A stretch of DNA of 64,000 bases from Ensifer adhaerens (GCF_002007205.1 NZ_LAZS01000007.1:21024-85023), one strand, 5' to 3'; shown: positions 32,825-43,165, counted from the stretch's first letter. Program-made: numbers and translations. Notes: generated from the sequence alone by a model not told the origin.

Positions 32825-33346
32825 TCAGGCCATCTCCTGCACGACGACATCGGCAGCGACGTCGACGCCCAAAACAAGATCGATGAAACGCTCGGCGGCA
32901 AACAGCGCGATCATCAGGCCACCGACGATCAGCGGGAAGAAGTCGACGCCGCCCGGCCACCCGAGTACGGGTATGGTGGCAGTCCACGTGCCGAGGCAAA
33001 GAAGCAGGCCGTAATAGGCCATGGACGCCCCGAAGATGACGATCAGGCCGAGGCTCGTCAGATCCATGGCAAGCTGGACCGAGGGCCTCATCACGTGGCG
33101 GATGACATCAAGGCCGAGATGCACGCTCTCGCGCACGCCGACGGCGGCACCGAGCATGATGAACCAAGCCATGAGATGGAGGGACAAGGGCTCCGACCAG
33201 CTCGGCGAATCGTTCAGGACGTAGCGTGCAAAGACCTGCCAGCCGACGATCAACGTCATGGCGACCATGCCGGTGCCGGCAATATAGAGCGACGCGCGGC
33301 TCAGCACCCCGAGAGCCGGACGTATCGCCCGCATGAAACGACGCAT
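32825..33346 (-). CDS. dctQ: TRAP transporter small permease (DctQ family)
   Basis: 173 residues with four membrane helices (about 13-35, 56-75, 92-112, 138-158) and the family signature VGWQVFARYVLNDSPSWSEPLSLHLMAW. It joins the large permease to form the membrane unit of the TRAP importer. Abuts dctM. Confidence 0.9.
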   Translation of the reverse strand: MRRFMRAIRPALGVLSRASLYIAGTGMVAMTLIVGWQVFARYVLNDSPSWSEPLSLHLMAWFIMLGAAVGVRESVHLGLDVIRHVMRPSVQLAMDLTSLGLIVIFGASMAYYGLLLCLGTWTATIPVLGWPGGVDFFPLIVGGLMIALFAAERFIDLVLGVDVAADVVVQEMA

Positions 33347-33426
33347 GTTTCTTCCTCCTCAGCAAATGCGATCCGGTGGACAGTTGCGAGGGCCGGCCCG
33401 GATCCCGGAACCGGCCCCACCGCCTG

Positions 33427-34404
33427 TCACTTGACCGCCTTCACCCTTTCGAGAAGGTCTTTCAGTTTCGGATCGCTAACGAACTGGTCGTAGACCGGCC
33501 CCATGGCAGCGGAGAACTCTTCCTTGTTGACCTTGATGACATTCGAGCCGGCGGCCCGCACCTTCTCCTCCGAAGCCTTCTCGCGCGCGCTCCAGAGCTC
33601 ACGCATCTTGCCGACGCTGTCCTTTGCGGCCTGACGCAGCAGCGTCTGGTCTTCGGGGGAAAGCTTGTCCCAGCTCATCTTGGAAATGACCAGGATTTCC
33701 GGATTGAGCGAATGTTCGGTGAGCGAATAGTTCTTGGCCACCTCGAAATGGCGGGCGGATTCGTAGGACGGCCAGTTGTTTTCGGCACCATCGACGACAC
33801 CCGTCTCGAGCGAGGAATAGACCTCGCCCATCGGCATCGGCGTCGGGTTGGCGCCGAAGGCCTGCATCATGGCGATCCAGAGGTCGGACTGCTGCACGCG
33901 GATCTTCAGACCCTTGAGGTCGGCGAGTTTCTCGATCGGCTTCTCGGTGGTGTAGAAGGAACGCGCGCCGGAATCGTAGAAGGCAAGGCCGACCAGGCCG
34001 TGCGGCTCGAAGGCCGCCAGAATTTCGTCGCCGATCGGGCCGTCGACCGTCTTGTGCATGTGTTCCGTCGAGCGGAACAGGAATGGCATGCCAAGGACCA
34101 TCGTCTCCTTGACGAGATTGTTGAACGGTGCGGCGTTCACACGGTTCATGTCGATGACGCCGAAGCGGGTCTGCTCGATCGTGTCCTTCTCGCCGCCGAG
34201 CGCGCCGTTGTTCATGACCTCGATCTTGATGCGGCCGTTGGTGCGCTCGGAAAGCAGTTGCCCCATGTATTTGACGGCATCGACGGTCGGGTAGCCGTCC
34301 GGGTGGATGTCGGCCGAACGCAGGGTGATTTCCTGCGCCTGCGCCGCTGTGCCGGCAAACGCCAGCCCCATGGCGACGCAAAGCATACCTGCAATTTTTT
34401 TCAT
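33427..34404 (-). CDS. dctP: TRAP transporter substrate-binding protein (DctP family), probably hexuronate
   Basis: 325 residues, signal peptide MKKIAGMLCVAMGLAFAG with cleavage after AQA. Family motifs: GGEKDTIEQTRFGVIDMNRV, LADLKGLKIRVQQSDLW with the arginine that holds the substrate carboxylate, and GEVYSSLETGVVDGAENNWPSY. Related genes next to udh/gli/gci/kdgD in Agrobacterium take up hexuronates; that is the basis of the substrate call. Start has GGAGGAGGAAAAC just upstream. Confidence 0.92.
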   Translation of the reverse strand: MKKIAGMLCVAMGLAFAGTAAQAQEITLRSADIHPDGYPTVDAVKYMGQLLSERTNGRIKIEVMNNGALGGEKDTIEQTRFGVIDMNRVNAAPFNNLVKETMVLGMPFLFRSTEHMHKTVDGPIGDEILAAFEPHGLVGLAFYDSGARSFYTTEKPIEKLADLKGLKIRVQQSDLWIAMMQAFGANPTPMPMGEVYSSLETGVVDGAENNWPSYESARHFEVAKNYSLTEHSLNPEILVISKMSWDKLSPEDQTLLRQAAKDSVGKMRELWSAREKASEEKVRAAGSNVIKVNKEEFSAAMGPVYDQFVSDPKLKDLLERVKAVK

Positions 34405-34526
34405 GTTTTCCTCCTCCTCTTGATCGTGCTTCGGCCTCTCCCAAGGCCGAGTTTCCGCCCATTCGGGCCGGCATGCGAATTCCTCATGTCATGGGTTCCG
34501 AGAGAGCCTCAGGGTTCCCTCGGCAA

Positions 34527-35399
34527 TTACGCAGCGGTTAAGGCCGGCAGTTTGAACAGCTGCCCGGGGTTCTCGATGAGGGCCTGGTGTCTGGCCCGCT
34601 CGTTCGGCAGCCAGCCGAGCACCAGATCGGCCAGCCGCGCATCGTCAGGGTAGTCTTCCGTCTTGCGGATCATGTTGTGCGGCCAGTTCGAACCCCAGAC
34701 GATGCGTTCCGGCGCATGCTCGGCGATCCGGCGCGAGATGACGGACACGTCGTCATAGGGCCATCCTGCTCGCGAACTTTCGTACACACCCGCGAACTTG
34801 AACCAGACATTGCCCCGGTCGATCAGTTTCAACAGCGCCGCGATCTCGGGCCCGTCCGGATCAACCCCGGCAAGGAACTTGCCGTGGTGATCGAACACCC
34901 AGCGCGACCGGATCCGTTCCAGCCGCGGCAAATGGTCGAGCAACCGGTTGCCGTCGAACTGGACGGCGATCATCCAGTCGGCCGCGTGTGCCCGCGCGTC
35001 GACCGCCTCCAGCGCCTGGAGCCCCACCGCTCCGCCGGGCAAGTCCATGATGCGCGCGCCGACGACGCCCGCGTCGCTCAACGCGCGCATGTCCGCATCC
35101 GACGTCGCCTCATCGATGACGGCGACGCCGCGCGCGACGTCGCCCATCTCGGCCAGGCAGGCGAGCAGATTGGCGTTGTCCTTCTGATGGGCGTTGCCCT
35201 GGGTGATGATCGCCCTGTCGATGCCGAGCCAGGCCATCACCTGGCGGTAGGCCGCGGCATCCGGCAGCGGCTCGGCCGGCAACGGCGGGCCGCCGGGAAG
35301 CGCCGGATAGCCGGGCAGATACATATGCATCTGCGCATCGACCGTGCCCTTTGGCAGGCGCGGTTCAGGCGGGAGGCCGGTGAGGGTTCGCTCGATCAT
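34527..35399 (-). CDS. gli: D-galactarolactone isomerase (amidohydrolase superfamily)
   Basis: 290 residues of the COG3618/LigI branch of amidohydrolases. In Agrobacterium GLI converts D-galactaro-1,5-lactone, the product of uronate dehydrogenase, to the 1,4-lactone. Seen here: VDAQMHMYLPGYPALPGG near residue 20, WVFDHHGKFLAG, VWFKFAGVYESSR, and the C-terminal IVWGSNWPHNM. The usual first metal motif HxH reads QMH, consistent with the metal-independent LigI/GLI type. Its start overlaps the gci stop (ATGA). Identity rests on sequence and on gci, kdgD and udh beside it. Confidence 0.9.
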   Translation of the reverse strand: MIERTLTGLPPEPRLPKGTVDAQMHMYLPGYPALPGGPPLPAEPLPDAAAYRQVMAWLGIDRAIITQGNAHQKDNANLLACLAEMGDVARGVAVIDEATSDADMRALSDAGVVGARIMDLPGGAVGLQALEAVDARAHAADWMIAVQFDGNRLLDHLPRLERIRSRWVFDHHGKFLAGVDPDGPEIAALLKLIDRGNVWFKFAGVYESSRAGWPYDDVSVISRRIAEHAPERIVWGSNWPHNMIRKTEDYPDDARLADLVLGWLPNERARHQALIENPGQLFKLPALTAA

Positions 35400-36538
35400 T
35401 GCGCGATCTCGGGCATCTTGAATTTGACGAGCGCATCGCGATTGATCTCGATGCCGAGGCCGGGCGCGTCGGGAATGGCAACGACACCGCTCTCCGCCTC
35501 GATCGGAGTCTTCAGCACCGCCTGGCGGAACGGATTCTCGGTCCGGTCGAACTCCATGATCGGCTCGATCGGGTTGACCCTGACCGGGTCCGGCGCCATC
35601 GCCGCCATGAACTGCAGGGCGGCGGCGATATGCACGCCCGTACCCCAGACATGCGGCACGATGCGAACGCCGTGCAGCGTGGCAAGGCTCGCGATCTTCG
35701 CCATTTCGGAGAAGCCACCGCAGCCGCAGAGATCGGGCTGCAGGATATCGACGGCGCGGCTTTCGATCGCCGGCCACATGCCATAGCGCGTATGCCAGGT
35801 CTCGCCACCGGCGACCGGGATCGGCTGGCCGGCCCTGACCTCGCGATAGGCCGAGAGCTGCTCCGGCACGACAGGCTCCTCGAACCAGTCGATGTCATAG
35901 TCCGCCGCCGCCTTGCCAAGCCGGATCGCCTCGGTGACGGTGTAGCCGTGATTGCCGTCGATCATCAGCCGCATCTCGTCGCCGATCGCCTCGCGCACCG
36001 CGCGGATCACCTGCAGGTCCTCGTCGACGCCGAAGCCGATCTTGATCTTGCAGGCGTGAAAGCCCTGCGCCCGGCGCTCCGCCATCTCTGCCGCATTGTC
36101 GGAGAAACGATCGACGCCGTCGCGCTTGAAGCTGCCGGTCGCGTAGGCGCGAACGCTGTCCCGCCAGCGGCCACCGAGCAGCATGGAGACGGAAGCGCCG
36201 TAGTGCTTGCCCTTGATGTCCCAGAGCGCGATGTCGATGCCGGAAAGCGCCGTCACCGCAAGGCCACGTTGACCCTGGTCGCGAAGCGCGTTGTAGAGGA
36301 TCGCCCATAGCTTTTCGGTCTGGCGCGGATCCTGGCCGATGAGCCAGGGAGCGTAGGCGGCCACGACGGCCGCATTCGGCCTTGCCGGGCCGAGGCATTC
36401 GCCCCAGCCGATCGTCCCGTCGTCGCATTCGATCTCGACAAGCACATGGGCGCGGCGATCGAAGCGGGCCGAGGCGCTTTCGAAGGGCACGGCCAACCGA
36501 TGTTCGAGGAGATGGGTGCGGACGGCGGTGATCTTCAT
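35396..36538 (-). CDS. gci: D-galactarolactone cycloisomerase (enolase superfamily)
   Basis: 380-residue enolase-superfamily enzyme of the mandelate-racemase subgroup. Catalytic KxK is in ACKIKIGFG; metal ligands Asp in LMIDGNHGY, Glu in WFEEPVVPE and Glu in VAGGETWH; the His of the Asp-His pair in VPHVWGTGVH. In Agrobacterium GCI opens galactaro- and glucaro-lactones to 3-deoxy-2-keto-hexarate, feeding KdgD. Starts 19 bases after kdgD ends; overlaps gli. Confident from motif set and neighbourhood. Confidence 0.92.
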   Translation of the reverse strand: MKITAVRTHLLEHRLAVPFESASARFDRRAHVLVEIECDDGTIGWGECLGPARPNAAVVAAYAPWLIGQDPRQTEKLWAILYNALRDQGQRGLAVTALSGIDIALWDIKGKHYGASVSMLLGGRWRDSVRAYATGSFKRDGVDRFSDNAAEMAERRAQGFHACKIKIGFGVDEDLQVIRAVREAIGDEMRLMIDGNHGYTVTEAIRLGKAAADYDIDWFEEPVVPEQLSAYREVRAGQPIPVAGGETWHTRYGMWPAIESRAVDILQPDLCGCGGFSEMAKIASLATLHGVRIVPHVWGTGVHIAAALQFMAAMAPDPVRVNPIEPIMEFDRTENPFRQAVLKTPIEAESGVVAIPDAPGLGIEINRDALVKFKMPEIAQ

Positions 36539-36557
36539 GGCTGTCCTCCCTTTCCCG

Positions 36558-37502
<945 letters not shown>

Positions 37503-37534
37503 CTACTAAGCAAGTCATCACACAGATGTCAATA

Positions 37535-37556
37535 TGTCATAATACAAGTTATCATA
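37535..37556. promoter_or_regulatory. Inverted repeat in the kdgD/udh promoter region, candidate operator 1
   Basis: Half-sites TGTCATAA (37535-37542) and TTATCATA (37549-37556), six of eight positions complementary, around a six-base spacer. It lies 66 bases upstream of kdgD and has the size of a GntR-family operator. Confidence 0.5.
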
Positions 37557-37701
37557 TGTCGTGTGGAGATCGCCTTTTCACATGGGTCGGTGCGAAACGC
37601 CTTGCGCTGGCGCTAAAAGCAATAGGCCGCGAGTCATCCGCCCAAAGAGGCGGTCGACAACCTCACGCGTATTGCGAAGGAGATATATTATATGCTAGCC
37701 G

Positions 37702-37715
37702 ATATCATATGATAT
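37702..37715. promoter_or_regulatory. Perfect 14-bp palindrome upstream of udh, candidate operator 2
   Basis: ATATCATATGATAT, a perfect palindrome, 52 bases before the udh start. It shares the TATCATATG wording with operator 1 on the other side of the 298-bp divergent region (TATCATATG at 37550-37558). The GntR-type regulator encoded just after udh is the obvious candidate to bind both. Confidence 0.6.
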
Positions 37716-37767
37716 GTCGGCGCAGCATTCGCGACGAGCGCTTGCGCCGGTCGAGGGAGGACAGGCA

Positions 37768-38556
37768 GTGGAACGACTTCTGATTACCGGCGCAGCGGGC
37801 CAACTGGGCCGTGTCATGCGCAAGAGGCTGGCCCCATTGGCAAGGACGATCCGTCTTTCGGATCGCGCGCCGCTCGATCCGCCGGGCGAAAACGAAGAAT
37901 GCGTTCAGTGCGACCTCGCCGATGCCGGTGCGGTCAACGACCTCGTCAGCGGCTGCGATGCGATCGTGCATCTGGGCGGCATTTCGGTCGAACGGCCTTT
38001 CTCGGAAATCCTCGACGGAAATATTCTCGGTCTCTACAATCTCTACGAGGCGGCACGCGCCAACAACCACCCGCGCATCCTCTTTGCCAGCACCAACCAC
38101 ACGATCGGCTACTATCCGCCAAGCGAACGGCTCGGTCCGAGCGCACCCTTCCGGCCGGACGGGCTTTACGGCGTATCGAAGTGTTTTGGCGAGGCGCTTG
38201 CGCGCATGTATTTCGAAAAGTTCGGCCAGGAGACCGCTCTCATCCGCATCGGCTCCTGCCTGCCCGAGCCGGTCAACTACCGCATGCTCTCCACTTGGCT
38301 TTCCCATGACGACTTCGTATCGCTCATCGAAGCCGTTTTCCGCGTGCCGGTTCTCGGCTGCCCGGTCATCTGGGGCGCGTCGGCCAACGACGCCGGCTGG
38401 TGGGATAATTCCAATGTCGGATGGCTCGGCTGGCGACCGAAGGACAATGCCGAGGTCTTCCGTGAAAAGATTGCCGCGAGCACCCCGAAGCCACAGCCGG
38501 GCGACTCTCTCGTGCGCTATCAGGGCGGCGCCTTCGTCGACGATCCGATTTTTTGA
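37768..38556 (+). CDS. udh: Uronate dehydrogenase
   Basis: 262-residue NAD-dependent SDR-type enzyme that oxidises galacturonate and glucuronate to the aldaro-1,5-lactones. NAD motif TGAAGQLGR near residue 8, acidic strand end LSDRAPLD, catalytic GLYGVSKCFGEALARMYF, and the strongly conserved YRMLSTWLSHDDFVSLIEAV and SANDAGWWDNS known from Agrobacterium Udh. The start is a GTG at 37768 with GGGAGGA 6 bases ahead; the upstream in-frame ATG would add 18 atypical residues. Divergent from the rest of the pathway. Confidence 0.95.
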   Translation: MERLLITGAAGQLGRVMRKRLAPLARTIRLSDRAPLDPPGENEECVQCDLADAGAVNDLVSGCDAIVHLGGISVERPFSEILDGNILGLYNLYEAARANNHPRILFASTNHTIGYYPPSERLGPSAPFRPDGLYGVSKCFGEALARMYFEKFGQETALIRIGSCLPEPVNYRMLSTWLSHDDFVSLIEAVFRVPVLGCPVIWGASANDAGWWDNSNVGWLGWRPKDNAEVFREKIAASTPKPQPGDSLVRYQGGAFVDDPIF

Positions 38557-38653
38557 GACGTCGGCCTAGGCGCCGTGTCGCCAGACAGTGGATTGCGCGC
38601 CTGATCGGCAATGGCGTATCCAGACACCCAACACCCAAGTCGCAGAAACGGCC

Positions 38654-39397
38654 ATGCCCATGAGTAACGCCACCGCCCCCGACAACACAGCCTCTCAAGG
38701 CAAGACGCTGGTGGCCAAGGTGACGGACGCCCTCAGCGGCCAGATCGGCACCGGGCATTACAAGCCCGGCGACCGCCTGCCTTCGGAAGCGCAACTGACC
38801 CAGGAATTCGGCGTGAGCCGCACGGTGGTGCGCGAAGCGATCGCGGCGCTGCGTTCCGGCGGGCTTGTCGAGGCGCGACACGGCATCGGCGTCTTCGTGC
38901 TGGAACCTGCCCCTTCGACCCCGCTGCCGTTTCACGGCATCGACCTGGCGCGCGTCTCCTCGCTGATCGAAATGCTGGAGCTGCGGACCGCCGTCGAAGG
39001 CGATGCCGCAGCGCTTGCCGCCCTTCGCCGCTCGCCGGCCCAGGAAGAGCAGATCGCCGAAGCCTTCGACAGCTTCTGCGCCAGCGCTGCCGAAGGGCGG
39101 CCGACGGCGGAGGCCGACTTCAACTTCCATCTGGCGATCGCCCAGGCGACCAACAATCCGCGCTTCAGCGAGTTCCTGCAGATGCTGGGCACCGCGCTCA
39201 TTCCCCGCCGCGCGGTTTCGGCGAGCGGCGAGGAAACCGTGCTGGCCTCGGCGGAACTGTCGCGATTGATCTCGGAGCACGAGGCGATCCTCATCGCCAT
39301 CCAGGATGGCGACGAAGAGCGGGCGCGCAGCGCCATGCGCCAGCACCTCAAGAACAGCCAGGCGCGCTACCGTTCGATGTTGCGCGCAGCCCGCTGA
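38654..39397 (+). CDS. GntR-family (FadR type) regulator of hexuronate genes
   Basis: 247 residues: winged helix at about 16-85 (VTDALSGQIGTGHYKPGDRL, EAQLTQEFGVSRTVVREAIA, VEARHGIGVFV) and an FCD ligand domain at about 100-240 with EMLELRTAVEGDAA, DFNFHLAIAQATNN and SEHEAILIAIQDGD, the last two carrying metal/ligand histidines. Its place after udh and the shared palindromes suggest it controls both arms of the hexuronate cluster. It is similar in type to the UxuR/ExuR/LgoR group. Start ATG 38654 or 38660. Confidence 0.88.
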   Translation: MPMSNATAPDNTASQGKTLVAKVTDALSGQIGTGHYKPGDRLPSEAQLTQEFGVSRTVVREAIAALRSGGLVEARHGIGVFVLEPAPSTPLPFHGIDLARVSSLIEMLELRTAVEGDAAALAALRRSPAQEEQIAEAFDSFCASAAEGRPTAEADFNFHLAIAQATNNPRFSEFLQMLGTALIPRRAVSASGEETVLASAELSRLISEHEAILIAIQDGDEERARSAMRQHLKNSQARYRSMLRAAR

Positions 39398-39418
39398 AGA
39401 GCCGTGCAGCCGGCGCGC

Positions 39419-40474
39419 TCAGGCGCGGCCAAGCCGGCGTATGTTGCCGACGAGTTCGCCCGCCAGGCGAAGCGCCGCCGCCGTCGCCCCGGCCATCTGC
39501 GGCATGATCAGCCATTCGAGCGTCCAGGCAGCGCCTGACCGTTCCTGCTCATGCACCAGCGCATGATGCATGCCGGAAAGCTGGGTCGCGTTGAACCGCG
39601 CGAGCGACACCAGAACCTCCGCGGCCACCGGGTTCTGCTTGTGCGCCATTGCCGAGGACCCGCCGCCGCCCGCAAGCTCGATCTCGTCGCCCTGCTGCGC
39701 CATCAAGGCAATATCCTGACCGAGTTTTCCGAGGCTGCCCGTTACCAGCGACAGGGCGCCGGCGAAGTCCGCCACCTCCGAGCGCTGGCTGTGCCATTGC
39801 GGAAAGTCGGCGAGATCCAGTTCTTCGGCAAGCGTCGCACGCACGTCGTCCGCCCGGTCCTTGAGTTTCTCCAGCGTCCCGGCAGCGCCGCCGAACTGAA
39901 CGGCGAAGAGATCGCGGTCCATGGCTTCCAGTCGGTCCTTGTGATCGAGCAGCGGTTCGATCCAGCTGCGCAGCCGGTCGGACACCGTGATCGGGATCGC
40001 TGCCTGCATGCGGGTGCGCCCCATCAGCGCGCGCTCGCCCCATTCGTTGTCGCATTCCTCGAGCACCGTGACGATGCTGCCGAGCCGGACGGCGAAAAGC
40101 TCGGCGACCGCCTTCATCCTCAGCATCAGGCTCGTGTCGATGACATCCTGGCTGGTGGCGCCGTAATGCACATAGTCCGCCGCCTCGCCCCCAACGATGG
40201 CCCGCAGTTGCCGGACGAGTTCCGGAACCACGACCCCATCGGTTGCCACGGCGCGCTTCAGCGCGTTGACGTCGGGCGAAAAGGCGCGGCAGGCCTCGGT
40301 GATCCGATCGGCGGCCCTGGCCGGAATGATGCCGTTGACGGCCTCGGCCCGCGCGAGCGCCGCCTCGAAGGCCAGCATCGCGTGGATGTCGGCGGAAGCC
40401 GTAAATTCGGCGGCAACCGCCTCATCACCCAGGAGCCCGGAAAGATAAGGGTGGTCGAAGGCGGAATAGGTCAT
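39419..40474 (-). CDS. pcaB: 3-carboxy-cis,cis-muconate cycloisomerase
   Basis: 351-residue member of the fumarase/aspartase superfamily; it turns 3-carboxy-cis,cis-muconate into 4-carboxymuconolactone in protocatechuate breakdown. Seen: YVHYGATSQDVIDTSLMLRM, GRTRMQAAIPITV and the superfamily signature GGSSAMAHKQNP. The frame is open to 40573, but ATG 40474 has GGGGA ahead and starts the conserved MTYSAFDHPYLSGLLGD. At this length it lacks the C-terminal extension of longer homologues. Last gene of pcaDCHGB. Confidence 0.93.
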   Translation of the reverse strand: MTYSAFDHPYLSGLLGDEAVAAEFTASADIHAMLAFEAALARAEAVNGIIPARAADRITEACRAFSPDVNALKRAVATDGVVVPELVRQLRAIVGGEAADYVHYGATSQDVIDTSLMLRMKAVAELFAVRLGSIVTVLEECDNEWGERALMGRTRMQAAIPITVSDRLRSWIEPLLDHKDRLEAMDRDLFAVQFGGAAGTLEKLKDRADDVRATLAEELDLADFPQWHSQRSEVADFAGALSLVTGSLGKLGQDIALMAQQGDEIELAGGGGSSAMAHKQNPVAAEVLVSLARFNATQLSGMHHALVHEQERSGAAWTLEWLIMPQMAGATAAALRLAGELVGNIRRLGRA

Positions 40475-40579
40475 GATTTCCCCGTTTCTGATCGCGGATT
40501 GCGGCTCGCCGAACGAAATGCCACCTGCTGCCGGAATGCTGCCCATGCGGCACTCCATGTCCAGGCGTGACATTCCTGT

Positions 40580-41194
40580 TCAGATGTCGAGGAAGACAGT
40601 TTCCTTCTCACCCTGCAGGTGAATGTCGAAGACATAATTAGGCGCGCTTCCGGTCGCGACAAGCGTCGCGACGCGATGACGATGCTCAATGCGCGCAAGC
40701 AGCGGGTCGGCGGCGTTGGCCTCCTGCTCGTCCGGGAAATACATGCGGGTGTGGAGCCCGACATTGATGCCGCGCGCCACGATCCAGAAGGTGATGTGCG
40801 GCGCCATTTGCCGGTCGTGGCTGTAGGGAACCCGCGCCGGCTTCACAGTCTCGAAGGAAAAGACTCCGTCTTCGGCGCCGGTCGCACAACGCCCCCAGCC
40901 TGAAAAGTTCGGATCCGCGGCACCGCGGATCTCGGTCGGCGAATTGTAGAGCCCGGCGGCATCCGCCTGCCAGATCTCGACGAGCGCGTCCTTCAGCGGC
41001 GCGCCTGCGCCGTCGATGACGCGGCCGGTGATCGTGATGCGCTCGCCGCGCGTCTCGTCGTTCACCATCCGCGAGCCGAGGTCCGTCTGGTAGACGCCGG
41101 CGATGCCGCAGAAGTTCGGGGTCAGGCCGATATGCACATAGGGGCCGGCCGTCTGCGAAGGCGTTTCCTTGAGGTAACCGAGTTGCTGAACCAT
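40580..41194 (-). CDS. pcaG: Protocatechuate 3,4-dioxygenase alpha subunit
   Basis: 204 residues of the intradiol dioxygenase family. Seen: ITGRVIDGAGAPLKDALVEI, WQADAAGLYNSP, and HITFWIVARGINVGLHTRMYF. As usual for PcaG, it supports the active site while the iron ligands sit in PcaH. Its start shares a base with the pcaH stop (TGATG), which ties the two subunits' translation. Confidence 0.95.
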   Translation of the reverse strand: MVQQLGYLKETPSQTAGPYVHIGLTPNFCGIAGVYQTDLGSRMVNDETRGERITITGRVIDGAGAPLKDALVEIWQADAAGLYNSPTEIRGAADPNFSGWGRCATGAEDGVFSFETVKPARVPYSHDRQMAPHITFWIVARGINVGLHTRMYFPDEQEANAADPLLARIEHRHRVATLVATGSAPNYVFDIHLQGEKETVFLDI

Positions 41195-41943
41195 CAGTTG
41201 CCCTCCAGCCGGTTTTCAAACAGCGTCGAGCGGCGTCCCCTGAGCACGATGTCGAACTTGTAGGCGCGCGCGTCGAAGGGGATGGTGTTTGCCCAGTCGA
41301 GCGGCGCGATTAGTTGTTCGACAGCCTGGCGATCGGGGATCGTGTTGACGATCGGACACTTCCAGATCATCGGGTCGCCCTCGAAATACATCTGGGTGAT
41401 CAGCCGCTGCGCGAAGCCGTGGCCGAAGACTGAGAAATGGATGTGCGCCGGGCGCCAGTCGTTGACGCCGTTCGGCCATGGATAGGGGCCGGGCTTGATC
41501 GTGCGGAAAGCGTAGCCGCCTTCCTCGTCGGTGATCGTGCGGCCGCAGCCGCCGAAATTCGGATCGAGCGGCGCGAGGTAGCTTTCCTTCTTGTGGCGGT
41601 AGCGACCGCCGGCATTGGCCTGCCAGAATTCGAGCAGCACCCCCGGCACCGCGCGGCCGCGCTCATCGAGCACGCGGCCATGCACGATGATGCGCTCGCC
41701 GATGGCGCTCTCACCGGGTTTGGCGAAATTATGGATGAGGTCGTTGTCGAGTTCGCCGATGAGAGAATGGCCGAAGACCGGACCGGTGATCTCCGAAATC
41801 GTACCGTCGAGCGAAAGCAGCGCCTTCTGCGGCGAGCGCAGCACCGAGGTCTTGTAGCCGGGCGTCAGCGCCGGCGCATGCCACGCGCGGTCGCGGGCAA
41901 AGAAGGCGCCCGTCTCCGGCTTCCCGTTGGTTCTGTCGGACAT
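41194..41943 (-). CDS. pcaH: Protocatechuate 3,4-dioxygenase beta subunit
   Basis: 249 residues; ring-cleaving dioxygenase subunit that holds the ferric iron. The ligand set is visible: Tyr in [12 protein letters not shown], Tyr in [10 protein letters not shown], and two His in [13 protein letters not shown]. The N-terminal [20 protein letters not shown] segment is also typical. With PcaG it converts protocatechuate to 3-carboxy-cis,cis-muconate. Confidence 0.96.
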   Translation of the reverse strand: MSDRTNGKPETGAFFARDRAWHAPALTPGYKTSVLRSPQKALLSLDGTISEITGPVFGHSLIGELDNDLIHNFAKPGESAIGERIIVHGRVLDERGRAVPGVLLEFWQANAGGRYRHKKESYLAPLDPNFGGCGRTITDEEGGYAFRTIKPGPYPWPNGVNDWRPAHIHFSVFGHGFAQRLITQMYFEGDPMIWKCPIVNTIPDRQAVEQLIAPLDWANTIPFDARAYKFDIVLRGRRSTLFENRLEGN

Positions 41944-41955
41944 GGTTTCCTCCCG

Positions 41956-42360
41956 TCAGGCAGCCTCGCCGGCATCGATCTCGGCAAAGACCTGCTTGGC
42001 GATCTTGATCGCGTGATTGGCCGCCGGCACGCCGGCATAGATCGCCACGTGCAACAGTGCCTCGCAGATATCCTCGCGGCTTGCGCCGGTGTTGGTGGTC
42101 GCGCGCACATGCATGGCAACCTCGTCGTCCTGGCCAAGGGCCGCGAGCAGCGCGATCGTCACGATCGAGCGCTCGCGCTTCGTCCAGGTCGGCCGCGACC
42201 AGACATGGCCCCAGGCCGCTTCGGTGATCAACTCCTGGAAGGGGCGGTCGAACTCCGTGGAAACCGACTGCGTCCGATCCACGTGATTGTCGCCGAGCAC
42301 CGCACGGCGCGTGGCCATGCCCTGGCGGTAGCGTTCGGAGGGCGCAGAGGGGTCACTCAT
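41956..42360 (-). CDS. pcaC: 4-carboxymuconolactone decarboxylase
   Basis: 134 residues, the stand-alone PcaC size. Seen: RSIVTIALLAALGQDDEVAM, HVRATTNTGASREDICEALL and HVAIYAGVPAANHAIKIAK, the CMD fold signature with its catalytic His and Glu region. Produces beta-ketoadipate enol-lactone. Start ATG 42360 overlaps the end of pcaD by 8 bases. Confidence 0.95.
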   Translation of the reverse strand: MSDPSAPSERYRQGMATRRAVLGDNHVDRTQSVSTEFDRPFQELITEAAWGHVWSRPTWTKRERSIVTIALLAALGQDDEVAMHVRATTNTGASREDICEALLHVAIYAGVPAANHAIKIAKQVFAEIDAGEAA

Positions 42361-43165
42361 GGGTCCTGTCTCCATGCATTGCAATTTCGAAGAAAGCGCG
42401 AAGCACCGCGGTCAAGGCTTCCGGGTTTTCGACGCAAGGGATATGCCCTGCATCGCGGATGACTTCGTAGCGGGCGCCGGGAATGAGGCGGGCGGTCGCC
42501 AGCACCACATCCGGCGGCGTCGAGCCGTCCTGGTCGCCGACGACGCAGAGCGTGGGCACGGCGATGCGTGCTGCAGCCTCCGTGTAGTCGGCGTCGCGGA
42601 TCGCGGCGCAGGTGGCCACGTATCCGATCACCGGCTGGCGGACCAACATGTTGCGGTAGCCGGCAAGGGCCGTGTTTTCCGGCCGACGGAAGGCCGGCGT
42701 GAACCAGCGTTCGAGCACATTGTCGGCGATCGCTTCGATGCCATGCTCCTCGACGGCTGCGATGCGCGCCGCCCACATCTCGGCGGTGCCTATTCTGTGG
42801 GCCGTATCGCAAAGAACCAGCGCACGCACGAGGTCGGGACGCCGCTGATAGAGCGATTGCGCAATCAGGCCGCCGACCGAGAGGCCGCAGACGATCGCCT
42901 GTTTGACCGAGAGCATGTCGAGCAGGCCCGCAAGGTCATTGGCATGGTCCTCGATCGCGTAAGGGATCGGCCCGATATCCGAGAGGCCATGGCCGCGCTT
43001 GTCGTAGAGGACGATGGCGTATTCGCCGGCGAGGCGGACGACGACGTCGCGCCAGATGCGGAAATCCGTGCCGAGCGAATTGGCAAAAACCAGCACCGGC
43101 CGGTCGCCGGTGGCACCGATCACCTGATAGTGGATCGTGATGTCGTTGATGCGGGCAAACTGCAC
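42353..43165 (-). CDS. pcaD: 3-oxoadipate enol-lactonase
   Basis: 270-residue alpha/beta hydrolase hydrolysing beta-ketoadipate enol-lactone to beta-ketoadipate. Nucleophile elbow CGLSVGGLIAQSL near residue 95, Asp in VVGDQDGSTPPDV and His in AGHIPCVENPE complete the triad. GTG start at 43165 with GGAGGAGAG upstream. First gene of the operon, facing pcaQ; expression is expected to be induced by PcaQ. Confidence 0.94.
   Translation of the reverse strand: MQFARINDITIHYQVIGATGDRPVLVFANSLGTDFRIWRDVVVRLAGEYAIVLYDKRGHGLSDIGPIPYAIEDHANDLAGLLDMLSVKQAIVCGLSVGGLIAQSLYQRRPDLVRALVLCDTAHRIGTAEMWAARIAAVEEHGIEAIADNVLERWFTPAFRRPENTALAGYRNMLVRQPVIGYVATCAAIRDADYTEAAARIAVPTLCVVGDQDGSTPPDVVLATARLIPGARYEVIRDAGHIPCVENPEALTAVLRAFFEIAMHGDRTHE

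Noticed and set aside
31511..33493. A 660-codon plus-strand frame opposite dctM and dctQ
   Set aside because: Translation is extremely rich in His, Asp and Arg, the complement of hydrophobic membrane-helix codons. The TRAP genes are certain.
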